Below are positions 1-12,229 of a stretch of 64,000 bases of DNA, one piece after another. Source of the stretch: Epiperipatus broadwayi (Eukaryota; Onychophora; Udeonychophora; Euonychophora; Peripatidae). A program made the translations under genes and the position numbers. The stretch lies in NCBI GenBank assembly GCA_028023455.1, contig JAQFVV010012397.1:1359501-1423500 (forward strand). The letters run 5' to 3'. Each line of letters starts with the position of its first letter. The first letter of the stretch is position 1. The notes under the pieces are model-generated. The model was not told the DNA's origin. It saw nothing but the letters and a program-made list of their open reading frames with translations, and made no database searches.

Positions 1-608
1 TTAATATTTAAAAAATATCAATAAATCAATTATAAATTACCTGTTAAGTTTAAAAAATAGGAATATTGTTTTATTTGTTAATAAATAAATGACAATAAGT
101 TTCAAATAAAAAATAAATTTTTATGATAATTAATAGGATGATAAGTTTTAAATAAAAAAAGCAAGAAAAAAAAGTATACAAACATTTTTATATATAAAAA
201 ATAATATCTTTCATAATATTTATTCACATAAATACTAATCTTAGTCAAGTAAAACAGTAAAATATTATATTGTATTGTTCTTGCGATGTGGACACTTGTT
301 GAAATGAAACCAAAACAAATAATGTGAAGGGAAATTCATTATATAATCACAGGGTCATCAACCTTATTCTTGCCACTGCAGCATATATTTTGATTCTGAA
401 ATAACTTATATGCTGAAATTGCAATGCGACACCACTATTATGATGCTTTTAGTGTTATTTTTCAATATGTAAATATAATTTACAGTTCAACTTGGCCATC
501 ATTACGATTTTATAATTGCGCTATATAAAAAATGTAATATATTAAATTAAAGATAATGAAGGGATTGTGACTAATATTTCTTTAAATTCATGTATCTGAA
601 TTAAATTT

Positions 609-653
609 TCACAACCCCAACTTTTCGCTTCACAATCCTATTTGGGGTTGTGA
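609..653. repeat. 12-bp perfect hairpin
   Basis: Arms TCACAACCCCAA (609-620) and TTGGGGTTGTGA (642-653) are exact reverse complements around a 21-nt loop. The G/C-rich arms stand out from the surrounding A+T-rich DNA. They could be the remnant of a small transposon end, but I see no target duplication. Confidence 0.6.
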
Positions 654-1194
654 CTCACAATTGAAGAAATGCTGCTTTAAATGTATCTATTTTAAAAGAT
701 ATAATATAAAATAATGTTGTGAGATCTTATAAAAAAGCATTTGAATAAATATTGTCATCATTTTACAAACAATACAAATCTTTAACATATTTAAATAATT
801 TTTTTCCAGACATGTTTGTGCTACATGTATTTTCATGCATTATTATGTGTGACTTTTTTAATGACACATTTTACCTTTTCATTCACAAGTTTAGTATATT
901 TATTTTAATTATTTTACTTCTTAATTAGGTACATATTGAAATCATAGATGTTTTGAAGTATCAAACAAATAGAAGTAGTAAGGGGATCTATTTTTGTTAT
1001 CAATGACCCCCAAATTTTTTTATTGAAACTATCAACCTCTAAAAAGTTCAATTTAACTGATGTCAACCACTTTGGGAACTCTTGGTCTAGTCTAAATTAT
1101 AATTAGGCAAAGGTTATTTTTAGAATTTTCCAGCAGCAACCAGAAAATGTTGAACTTTCAGTTAATTGGGTTATTTGGGATGGACATTTCAGTT

Positions 1195-1325
1195 GCAGTC
1201 ATCCAATCAATGACTATCACATGACTTACTGTATAAAAGTCTGATGTTGATAAACCAGCACATATCTATTTACACACAATTTGTCTACAGTGCTAATTTT
1301 TTCTGATTTTATTTGTTAAATAAAG
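1195..1325 (+). promoter_or_regulatory. Promoter-like block: CCAAT, TATA and nearby AATAAA
   Basis: A CCAAT motif (1203-1207) is followed by TATAAAA (1232-1238) and, about 80 nt later, by AATAAA (1319-1324). A TATA box and a polyadenylation signal this close together are typical of the U3-R part of an LTR rather than of an ordinary gene promoter. The block is less A+T-rich than its flanks. I could not define TG/CA ends or a target duplication, so an LTR remnant is only a possibility and a chance arrangement is not excluded. Confidence 0.3.
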
Positions 1326-2082
1326 TATGCAATGTTAAGCAGTAAATATCTATTCAGGTATTTTTTATAACTGAAAACTTTATGACACTTTAAACTTCTA
1401 CAGTATTGGATTGTGAGAAATTCTGTAGTGTATATTTCAGAAAGTAAATTGTCTTGGAAATTTATTGCAACAATGGAATTTAATGGAAGGTATTATTTTT
1501 GTATTGTAAGAACATAAATAATTTCAATTTATTTATTACATTCAACCTTCATTTTAAAAAAGATAATATCTAAGTTATATACTAAAACTTTTAAGATATT
1601 TTACATTAATATTAAAAAGATTTTAACTTTTTCTATAAGAATTTTATGAAGTGATTATATTTAAATAATAGTGAATATCTCTTTTGGTACAATTTCATTT
1701 TATATAGAATTTGAACTATATAACCAAAATTGCAGAACCTTTTAAATGATGAAAAAATTTGAAAATGCTAATTATTAATGAATGATTATGTATTAATAAT
1801 CATTAAGGAATTATTTCTTAAATGTTTTAGATACTCATTTTAAAATATTAGTGTATTAAAATTACTTTAAAGGAAGGAAACATTTGTTTCATCATTGATA
1901 GATGTAAATACATGCTATATTATAAGAATATTTGGTTGTTTTTTATTCTCTCGTGTCAGCTATTTGATAGCATTGATGCTAATCAAAACACATACATATT
2001 ACGATTCTGGGCCGGGCCTGTGATTTTATATAAATATCGGCTTTAATTTTGTAATAGGAAATTAGAGTAACTAATAGTAAAT

Positions 2083-2200
2083 AATATTCACCAAAATATA
2101 AAATAACAAACCAATTTTCTTTAAAAAACTTGTTTTTTAATTATTATGACTATGAATTTTAAAGAAAATTGGTTTGTTATTTTATATTTTGGTGAATATT
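2083..2200. repeat. Perfect 44-bp inverted repeat
   Basis: Positions 2083-2126 and 2157-2200 are exact reverse complements over 44 bp, separated by 30 nt. Perfect arms in an otherwise drifting A+T-rich region imply a recent origin, either as a fold-back MITE or as a template-switch inverted duplication. No coding potential. Confidence 0.9.
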
Positions 2201-2309
2201 GTTTATACTGACTATTTTTTAAAGAAAAAAGAAGTTCAAGATTAAAATTTATGCTAATAGTAAATAATATTACTATTTAAAAAACAAAATTTATAAATTC
2301 ACATTAAAT

Positions 2310-3440
2310 TTAAAAATGATACCCGAATAATTGATGTTTTTTGGACAGTAATTAATCATAAAATGGGTTGCTTTTATTTGTGTATATCTATAAAAAATTA
2401 CGGTATTTTTTTAATAGAAAATAATACGCAATTATACATTTTTCAATTTACACAAAATTCCTACATTCACGCTAAAATTTAAAATGATACCCAAGTAATT
2501 TGCCTTTTTTTTTTTGACAGTAATTAATCAGAAAGTGGGTTCTTTTTGTTAGTATATATATATAAAGTACGATTCTTTAAATACTACATTTAAAAATGAT
2601 ACTCGACTATTTTGCTTTTTTTTTGGACAGTAATGAATCAAAAAGTGGATTGTTTTTGTTAGTGTGCAGATATCAAAAGTAATATTATTTAAATACTAAA
2701 TTTAAAAATGATACCTGAATAACTTTATTTTTGGTATTGACAGTAATTAATCAGAAAGCGGGTTTTCTTTTTTTGTGTGTGTGTACATATATAAAAAGTG
2801 ACAGTCTTTTTTTAATAGAAAATAATACGCAATTCTACATTATTCAATTTACCCACAACATTTAAAAATTCACACTAAATTTTAAAATGATACCCAACTA
2901 ATTTGTTTTTTTGTTTTTTTTTTTTTTGGACAGTAATTAATCAGAAAGTGGGTTCTTTTTGTTAGTGTGTATATATAAAAAGGACCATCATTGAAATACT
3001 CAATTGAAAAATGATACCCGACTAATTTGCCTTTTTTTTTGACAGTAATGAATCAGAAAGTGGGTTCTTTTTATTAGTGTGTATATATATAAAGTCCCAT
3101 TATTTAAATACTAAATTTTAAAATGATACCTGACTAATTTGCATTTTTTTGGACAGTAATTAATCAGAAAGTGGGTTTTTTTGTTATTGTGTATATATAT
3201 AAAAAGTACCGTAATTCAAATACTTCATTTAAAAATCAAGCCTGAATAATTTGCTTTTTTTTTTTGACAGTAATTACTCAGAAACTGGGTTGTTTTTGTT
3301 AGTGAGTAGATATAAAAACTAATCTTATTTAAATAGTAATTGTAAAAATAATACCAGACTAATTTTCTTTTTTTTTTTGGACAGTAATTAATAATCAGAC
3401 ACTGGGTTTTTTTTTTTTTGTGCGTATATATAAAAAATAG
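2310..3440. repeat. Minisatellite, about nine degenerate units of about 110 bp
   Basis: A core containing GACAGTAATTAATCAGAAAG recurs near 2344, 2515, 2628, 2737, 2930, 3044, 3152, 3266 and 3379. Each core is preceded by an AAATGATACCYGA-like block and a poly-T tract, and followed by a GTGTATATATA-like tract. Most spacings are 108-114 bp. The first unit and the one before 2930 are longer by a segment containing AAAATAATACGCAATT, which suggests a higher-order pattern. Units differ by many substitutions and poly-T length changes, so this is an older array than the 408-bp satellite. Confidence 0.88.
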
Positions 3441-3743
3441 GCAAATTCTCGTGAAAACGTTACTTTTCGCGTGATCGCTGAAATACTGCTGTGCCACACC
3501 CTTAAAAGCATTTTTTGAGGTTTACACATTCATAATAGAACCTTCACAACATTGTTAATAAAGTTACAATGTAACAGTAGGTTAGAGCACTTGAAAAAAA
3601 AACCTTTGTAATGAAATTTTAAATAATTACGACAGGCTAAAATCCACACTCTCACACCAAAGTATAGAGGAAATAGATTCTAGCATTATGATAAAAGTTA
3701 ATAACACAACCAACTATGGCAGCCAATAAAGCATTTGTCTGTT
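3441..3743. other. Short stretch with slightly higher G+C, no gene
   Basis: Unique-looking sequence between two minisatellites. The block around 3450-3500 contains CpG-bearing words but no open frame longer than chance. The wording AATAAAGCAT near 3726 leads into the next tandem repeat. Confidence 0.45.
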
Positions 3744-3905
3744 CTTTTAGCATAGAAAAAAGCCAGACCGGTTAGTCAGATGACACTCTTTCTGTGTTTT
3801 ATCATAGAAAGAAGCCTCTTCGGTTGGCTGAGGCTGTCATGAGGACTCTTTCTATGTTTTATCATAGAAAGAAGCCTCTTGGGTTGGGTGCCGGCTGCTG
3901 AAATG
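3744..3905. repeat. About 60-bp tandem repeat with internal hairpin, three units
   Basis: Units begin with TTTTAGCATAGAAA (3744), TTTTATCATAGAAA (3797) and TTTTATCATAGAAA (3857), the spacings being 53 and 60 bp. At each boundary CTTTCTRTG-TTTTAT-CATAGAAAG forms a stem-loop of up to 9 bp. The following block, near 3940, contains TGGCTGACATGATAGAA, which recurs near 59073, so this belongs to a dispersed family. Confidence 0.8.
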
Positions 3906-6900
3906 GTATATTTCTAGGAATTGACCTAGAAATAGCACCATCATGTGGCTGACATGATAGAATAGAAAACAACTGAATATTCCATGTATGTGCTACAAAA
4001 TAGTTTAATAATGAAAAACATTATTTATGCATTTTTATATTAAAGGAGCTTGCATTGTTGAATGCTATAACAGAATATCTGTTTATTTGAAGTAAAATTA
4101 TGTTTTAGAAACAAAATAAAAACCCGAATTTGACTCTGCTTATTTAAACTTTGTACTTTTTATAAAAGAACGAAATTTATTAAGTATGCTTGATTATTTA
4201 TGAAAATGCTCCATTTTAAAGAAGATATGAAATTCATTTATTATTTCTGGTTTATGCATTTTAATTTTTATTTGTCGATGCGTATTACAAATGCTAGCTT
4301 TATAAAACAATTATTATTGTGTTTGCATTAGTTTTAAAAAGAATGAAATATATTTACTCCAAGTTGTCAAATATGTTTGCTCTTCAAAAACTTTTGTTTT
4401 AATTTATTACTATGCTGTATTTAATTTCCAGAAATATTTATTTAAGTCCTCCTTACTTTGTTCTCCATTTCAGAATAATTACTTTTCATTATAATCATCA
4501 ATAGATGAAAAACTGCTCTTTAAAAGAAATGTTAATTTCATTTATCCAATATATTACTTGAAATGTATAATGTTTGTTATATTGTTATTCTCCATGCTAT
4601 TATAAATTATGCTGTTTTTAGTATTTGTTATTCTACTTATTTAGTCTATAGCAATTCAGTCAGAATGGCTATATTTTTATTTGTATTAGTAACTTCAAGT
4701 CTTTGCTTACCTTATATTTTTCAATTGTGTGTAATTTAGTCTTTAACGTTACCTGAATATCTTGGAAAGTTTACAGAATATTCAAGAATTCTTATTGACT
4801 TAATGGTACAAATATTAAGGACTCTTTATTTTATTGATAATGGGTATAAATATTGATTATAATATTTATTTTATATGTCATACATTTATTTCTATGTATG
4901 TATGATTTTAATAGATATTTTCATGTAAATTCTCAGAATGTTACTAGAATATTTTAAAGTGTATTATATTTGTCTCTTTTTGAAGTTATTTTGAATGAGT
5001 GTAAATGCTGGATGAGTTCAGAAGCTGATATATATTTTATTGTTTAATTATTATGCCACAGTTTTACATTTAGCTATATTTATTGTTTTATTCATTTTAC
5101 ACATCACTTGTTTATCATTATTTTAAGAGATAGTAACTTTTGTCTCTTTCTTATAGTTCATTATATTATGCCAGTGAGTTTTATTATATTTCTGTGATTC
5201 TAAGCATATAACACTATATTTAAGTAAACCCCTTTTCTTCTGATGGTTCATTCTCATATTTTCTGGACTAGAGACAAAGTCCTAGCTTATTATTGCCCTA
5301 ATGTGTAGGTGGTTCTTTGAGTTCATGCCCTGGTGTTATTTTTGATTTTGCTTGTCTATCCCTTAATGTGAATATTTTAGTGATATATTTTATGTAAAGC
5401 CATGTCTAATGCACAACCATGTCTTTATCCTAGCATTTGATAGCTTGGAGGTACTGTGGTATGCCACCCATATCTTAAGTTGCACTTTTTGTTAATCAGT
5501 GATTTTGATGTATAATTTGTAAATGTGATTAGCTAGCATGTCCAGATGTTTTAAATCCGATAAAATATTTAACATTAAATTTATAATTGTATATGTATCT
5601 ACATGAATCTTCAGCTTTCATCACCAACCAGGAATTATTAAGATTAGATTTTACTTAATTTATTGAATATTTTTACCCAGGGACTCTATAATAGTCAGAT
5701 ATTGTAGTAAATGTGAGAACTTACTGAATTTATCAAAGCCATAGTAAGATTTATTAATTATTGAATATCATTACTATTATTTCTAAATTGTAACACATAA
5801 TTTTTTTTCTTTTATTTTTATTTGGGGGAATTTTTAGTAATTTTGTAAGTTATAAAGTTCTAAAATAATGTGATATTTGTATATTAAATGTTATAAATGT
5901 CAATAAATGTAATTTAAATTATTAATTCATGCTTATCTATTTTCTTATCATTATCTGTATCTTTCAGAAATCTGATAATATTACTATAGTTTATTTTTAT
6001 GCATTGAGAATACAAGAATAGAAAGAAATTTGATAAGAAAGTAATTTTATTTAAATTACTGTATAACATCAAAGAAGATCATTTTATTTAATTAAAAATA
6101 ATAAAAACTATTTTTATTCAACTGGTATAAGATCACTTATTCTATTTCATTTATTTGATAAAGCTATAAAATCACTTTATTTCATTTACCATAAGTTAAG
6201 ATAATAAGATTGCTTGATTTTATTTTAGTAGAAGATTAAGAGAAAACCTATTGGTATGATATTTTGGATAGCAACAAAATTACTTTCCTACCCATGGTAT
6301 CACAAATATCATCGTAGTGTATTATAGTTATTTTAATTTAAGAGTTTCTTCATGTTTACTTTTAATTCTAAATTTAATAATTGTTTGATTCAATAAGATA
6401 TCATCTTAAGAGTAAGATTGTATCTTATTGCCATTATTTTTTACTAGAATTTTTAAGAAATAAAAAGAATAACAAAATTACTGATTTTGTTAGATAATTC
6501 ATCATAAAATAACCTGGAGGTTTTATTTATAAATTATTGGAGAAAGAATTGCCATGTTTAAAATCAAATTATTAAGAAAGAGTTATATGGTATAATAGAA
6601 GATGTGTTAATTTCATAAAGAAGAACTATAGCTTAAATCTGATCATTTTGAAAGGATAATCATGATAATTAAAAGATTTGATTGTATTTTAGAAGATATG
6701 CTGGAGAAAGAAGATTTGGAAATAACCTAACATATGCTTAAATTTTAAAAGTTAATATATTTTAAAAGAGAGTATGAGAACTCTCTTCCTGATCTAATGG
6801 TTTTGCATTGTCATATTAATGCTTTTTTTTTTGGCTCTTATTATTATAGCAGCATATGTACACTTGAGCTAGCCTATGTATATTTTTAAGGTTATTATAG

Positions 6901-7130
6901 CCTATACTATTCTGAGCTATTAGCTATAAGTGTATCATCCTGAGCTTATTATTACTGCTATATGTTTTAGGGTATTGAGAGATTATTACATTCTGTTTTA
7001 TGATTACAATTATTGTGTGCCCAATGTGTTGACATCGATCAATTAGGGGTATTGATCAATCGATCATTGTGGTATCTATTCACCTTTCTTTTGTTCATTC
7101 TTTTCATTAGGTTACAATATATATATATAT
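3906..7130. other. A+T-rich non-coding DNA
   Basis: No exon-like block, RNA gene or clear element end was found over 3.2 kb. Many homopolymer and TA-rich runs occur. The last bases before the satellite (about 7115-7130) are an AT dinucleotide run that directly abuts the first 408-bp unit. Confidence 0.6.
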
Positions 7131-9985
7131 GATAAACAAAAATGCAAGTTAAAAAACTTGCTAACGCTTGTATTTATGTCCACAGATGGCGTCCTACCAA
7201 AAACACCTATCAAGCGTATTTTCGTTTACATAAACGTCAGAGTAGTTAGTATTCACTATCTCTAACTATAATTCCACTTTCAGATCATGATTTCAAGCTA
7301 TTTGCTATCGTCAGTGAAAGACAGGAATATAGAAACTAGATCTAAATACAAACTCTGAGCGTTTATGAAACAATTTCTATTCAGCTTGCAAGCGTGAATT
7401 TTTTAGACACGTAATGTCTTCAAACTCAGCATAGCAAACCAGATAGCTATATGGGTCTGATCTCAGTTCAGCATCACCACATAGTAGAAGCCTCTGCAAT
7501 CTATATCATTGCAAGAAAGACCTCAAAGGTACATTTATGATAAACAAAAATGCAAGTTAAAAAACTTGCTAACGCTTGTATTTATGTCCACAGATGGCGT
7601 CCTACCAAAAACACCTATCAAGCGTATTTTCGTTTACATAAACGTCAGAGTAGTTAGTATTCACTATCTCTAACTATAATTCCACTTTCAGATCATGATT
7701 TCAAGCTATTTGCTATCGTCAGTGAAAGACAGGAATATAGAAACTAGATCTAAATACAAACTCTGAGCGTTTATGAAACAATTTCTATTCAGCTTGCAAG
7801 CGTGAATTTTTAGACACGTAATGTCTTCAAACTCAGCATAGCAAACCAGATAGCTATATGGGTCTGATCTCAGTTCAGCATCACCACATAGTAGAAGCCT
7901 CTGCAATCTATATCATTGCAAGAAAGACCTCAAAGGTACATTTATGATAAACAAAAATGCAAGTTAAAAAACTTGCTAACGCTTGTATTTATGTCCACAG
8001 ATGGCGTCCTACCAAAAACACCTATCAAGCGTATTTTCGTTTACATAAACGTCAGAGTAGTTAGTATTCACTATCTCTAACTATAATTCCACTTTCAGAT
8101 CATGATTTCAAGCTATTTGCTATCGTCAGTGAAAGACAGGAATATAGAAACTAGATCTAAATACAAACTCTGAGCGTTTATGAAACAATTTCTATTCAGC
8201 TTGCAAGCGTGAATTTTTTAGACACGTAATGTCTTCAAACTCAGCATAGCAAACCAGATAGCTATATGGGTCTGATCTCAGTTCAGCATCACCACATAGT
8301 AGAAGCCTCTGCAATCTATATCATTGCAAGAAAGACCTCAAAGGTACATTTATGATAAACGTTAGCAAGTTTTTTAACTTGCTAACGCTTGTATTTATGT
8401 CCACAGATGGCGTCCTACCAAAAACACCTATCAAGCGTATTTTCGTTTACATAAACGTCAGAGTAGTTAGTATTCACTATCTCTAACTATAATTCCACTT
8501 TCAGATCATGATTTCAAGCTATTTGCTATCGTCAGTGAAAGACAGGAATATAGAAACTAGATCTAAATACAAACTCTGAGCGTTTATGAAACAATTTCTA
8601 TTCAGCTTGCAAGCGTGAATTTTTTAGACACGTAATGTCTTCAAACTCAGCATAGCAAACCAGATAGCTATATGGGTCTGATCTCAGTTCAGCATCACCA
8701 CATAGTAGAAGCCTCTGCAATCTATATCATTGCAAGAAAGACCTCAAAGGTACATTTATGATAAACAAAAATGCAAGTTAAAAAACTTGCTAACGCTTGT
8801 ATTTATGTCCACAGATGGCGTCCTACCAAAAACACCTATCAAGCGTATTTTCGTTTACATAAACATCAGAGTAGTTAGTATTCACTATCTCTAACTATAA
8901 TTCCACTTTCAGATCATGATTTCAAGCTATTTGCTATCGTCAGTGAAAGACAGGAATATAGAAACTAGATCTAAATACAAACTCTGAGCGTTTATGAAAC
9001 AATTTCTATTCAGCTTGCAAGCGTGAATTTTTTAGACACGTAATGTCTTCAAACTCAGCATAGCAAACCAGATAGCTATATGGGTCTGATCTCAGTTCAG
9101 CATCACCACATAGTAGAAGCCTCTGCAATCTATATCATTGCAAGAAAGACCTCAAAGGTACATTTATGATAAACAAAAATGCAAGTTAAAAAACTTGCTA
9201 ACGCTTGTATTTATGTCCACAGATGGCGTCCTACCAAAAACACCTATCAAGCGTATTTTCGTTTACATAAACGTCAGAGTAGTTAGTATTCACTATCTCT
9301 AACTATAATTCCACTTTCAGATCATGATTTCAAGCTATTTGCTATCGTCAGTGAAAGACAGGAATATAGAAACTAGATCTAAATACAAACTCTGAGCGTT
9401 TATGAAACAATTTCTATTCAGCTTGCAAGCGTGAATTTTTTAGACACGTAATGTCTTCAAACTCAGCATAGCAAACCAGATAGCTATATGGGTCTGATCT
9501 CAGTTCAGCATCACCACATAGTAGAAGCCTCTGCAATCTATATCATTGCAAGAAAGACCTCAAAGGTACATTTATGATAAACAAAAATTCAAGTTTTTTA
9601 ACTTGCTAACGCTTGTATTTATGTCCACAGATGGCGTCCTACCAAAAACACCTATCAAGCGTATTTTCGTTTACATAAACGTCAGAGTAGTTAGTATTCA
9701 CTATCTCTAACTATAATTCCACTTTCAGATCATGATTTCAAGCTATTTGCTATCGTCAGTGAAAGACAGGAATATAGAAACTAGATCTAAATACAAACTC
9801 TGAGCGTTTATGAAACAATTTCTATTCAGCTTGCAAGCGTGAATTTTTTAGACACGTAATGTCTTCAAACTCAGCATAGCAAACCAGATAGCTATATGGG
9901 TCTGATCTCAGTTCAGCATCACCACATAGTAGAAGCCTCTGCAATCTATATCATTGCAAGAAAGACCTCAAAGGTACATTTATGA
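7131..9985 (+). repeat. 408-bp satellite array, seven forward units
   Basis: The same unit starts (GATAAAC) at 7131, 7539, 7946, 8354, 8759, 9168 and 9576, giving lengths 408, 407, 408, 405, 409, 408 and 408. Units are almost identical. Private differences include a one-T deletion near 7810, a G-to-A change near 8865, and altered hairpins at the start of the fourth and seventh units. Each unit opens with a hairpin, GCAAGTT-AAAA-AACTTGC. No open frame in the unit looks like a gene. The near identity points to very recent amplification or strong homogenisation. Confidence 0.97.
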
Positions 9986-10003
9986 TAGAAATTGTTTCAT
10001 AAA
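9979..10003. repeat. Inversion junction of the 408-bp array
   Basis: The forward array ends in TTTATGA (9979-9985) and, after 11 nt, the sequence continues with TCATAAA (9997-10003) and the reverse complement of the satellite. The two heptamers come from different places in the unit, the unit end and the GCGTTTATGAAAC block mid-unit. They are therefore a 7-bp microhomology at which the array folds back on itself. This is what a fork-stalling template switch, or a fold-back sequencing or assembly artefact, would leave. Confidence 0.85.
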
Positions 10004-12229
10004 CGCTCAGAGTTTGTATTTAGATCTAGTTTCTATATTCCTGTCTTTCACTGACGATAGCAAATAGCTTGAAATCATGATCTGAAAGTGGAATTATAGT
10101 TAGAGATAGTGAATACTAACTACTCTGACGTTTATGTAAACGAAAATACGCTTGATAGGTGTTTTTGGTAGGACGCCATCTGTGGACATAAATACAAGCG
10201 TTAGCAAGTTTTTTAACTTGCATTTTTGTTTATCATAAATGTACCTTTGAGGTCTTTCTTGCAATGATATAGATTGCAGAGGCTTCTACTATGTGGTGAT
10301 GCTGAACTGAGATCAGACCCATATAGCTATCTGGTTTGCTATGCTGAGTTTGAAGACATTACGTGTCTAAAAAATTCACGCTTGCAAGCTGAATAGAAAT
10401 TGTTTCATAAACGCTCAGAGTTTGTATTTAGATCTAGTTTCTATATTCCAGTCTTTCACTGACGATAGCAAATAGCTTGAAATCATGATCTGAAAGTGGA
10501 ATTATAGTTAGAGATAGTGAATACTAACTACTCTGACGTTTATGTAAACGAAAATACGCTTGATAGGTGTTTTTGGTAGGACGCCATCTGTGGACATAAA
10601 TACAAGCGTTAGCAAGTTTTTTAACTTGCATTTTTGTTTATCATAAATGTACCTTTGAGGTCTTTCTTGCAATGATATAGATTGCAGAGGCTTCTACTAT
10701 GTGGTGATGCTGAACTGAGATCAGACCCATATAGCTATCTGGTTTGCTATGCTGAGTTTGAAGACATTACGTGTCTAAAAAATTCACGCTTGCAAGCTGA
10801 ATAGAAATTGTTTCATAAACGCTCAGAGTTTGTATTTAGATCTAGTTTCTATATTCCTGTCTTTCACTGACGATAGCAAATAGCTTGAAATCATGATCTG
10901 AAAGTGGAATTATAGTTAGAGATAGTGAATACTAACTACTCTGACGTTTATGTAAACGAAAATACGCTTGATAGGTGTTTTTGGTAGGACGCCATCTGTG
11001 GACATAAATACAAGCGTTAGCAAGTTTTTTAACTTGCATTTTTGTTTATCATAAATGTACCTTTGAGGTCTTTCTTGCAATGATATAGATTGCAGAGGCT
11101 TCTACTATGTGGTGATGCTGAACTGAGATCAGACCCATATAGCTATCTGGTTTGCTATGCTGAGTTTGAAGACATTACGTGTCTAAAAAATTCACGCTTG
11201 CAAGCTGAATAGAAATTGTTTCATAAACGCTCAGAGTTTGTATTTAGATCTAGTTTCTATATTCCTGTCTTTCACTGACGATAGCAAATAGCTTGAAATC
11301 ATGATCTGAAAGTGGAATTATAGTTAGAGATAGTGAATACTAACTACTCTGACGTTTATGTAAACGAAAATACGCTTGATAGGTGTTTTTGGTAGGACGC
11401 CATCTGTGGACATAAATACAAGCGTTAGCAAGTTTTTTAACTTGCATTTTTGTTTATCATAAATGTACCTTTGAGGTCTTTCTTGCAATGATATAGATTG
11501 CAGAGGCTTCTACTATGTGGTGATGCTGAACTGAGATCAGACCCATATAGCTATCTGGTTTGCTATGCTGAGTTTGAAGACATTACGTGTCTAAAAAATT
11601 CACGCTTGCAAGCTGAATAGAAATTGTTTCATAAACGCTCAGAGTTTGTATTTAGATCTAGTTTCTATATTCCTGTCTTTCACTGACGATAGCAAATAGC
11701 TTGAAATCATGATCTGAAAGTGGAATTATAGTTAGAGATAGTGAATACTAACTACTCTGACGTTTATGTAAACGAAAATACGCTTGATAGGTGTTTTTGG
11801 TAGGACGCCATCTGTGGACATAAATACAAGCGTTAGCAAGTTTTTTAACTTGCATTTTTGTTTATCATAAATGTACCTTTGAGGTCTTTCTTGCAATGAT
11901 ATAGATTGCAGAGGCTTCTACTATGTGGTGATGCTGAACTGAGATCAGACCCATATAGCTATCTGGTTTGCTATGCTGAGTTTGAAGACATTACGTGTCT
12001 AAAAAATTCACGCTTGCAAGCTGAATAGAAATTGTTTCATAAACGCTCAGAGTTTGTATTTAGATCTAGTTTCTATATTCCTGTCTTTCACTGACGATAG
12101 CAAATAGCTTGAAATCATGATCTGAAAGTGGAATTATAGTTAGAGATAGTGAATACTAACTACTCTGACGTTTATGTAAACGAAAATACGCTTGATAGGT
12201 GTTTTTGGTAGGACGCCATCTGTGGACAT
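9986..12229 (-). repeat. 408-bp satellite array, inverted arm of about 5.5 units
   Basis: The same satellite reads on the minus strand. The landmark GGACGCCATC recurs at 10171, 10579, 10987, 11395, 11803 and 12211, exactly 408 bp apart each time. The arm starts mid-unit at the fold-back junction and stops about 45 bp into its last unit, where GTGGACATA runs into a TA repeat. Units here are even more uniform in length than in the forward arm; one shows a T-to-A change near 10450. Confidence 0.97.

Larger units (their letters stand above)
1..2082. other. A+T-rich non-coding DNA
   Basis: I see no convincing exon, RNA gene or transposon end here apart from the small hairpin at 609-653 and the promoter-like block at 1195-1325, listed separately. 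Open frames are very short on both strands, as expected for this base composition. It may be intron or intergenic DNA upstream of the coding blocks at 20.4 kb. Confidence 0.6.

Noticed and set aside
3744-3905. Hammerhead-like CAGATGA word near the 60-bp tandem repeat
   Set aside because: The CUGANGA core is not exact and no properly placed GAAA follows.
7706-7906. Open frame of 66 codons in the satellite
   Set aside because: It depends on a one-base deletion private to one unit and is not open in the neighbouring units.
7131-12229. Hammerhead ribozyme or other self-cleaving RNA in the 408-bp unit
   Set aside because: I looked for the CUGANGA and GAAA core on both strands and did not find them in a workable arrangement.
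7131-12229. CRISPR-like array
   Set aside because: Units are contiguous 408-bp repeats with no short-repeat/unique-spacer structure, and the DNA is eukaryotic.
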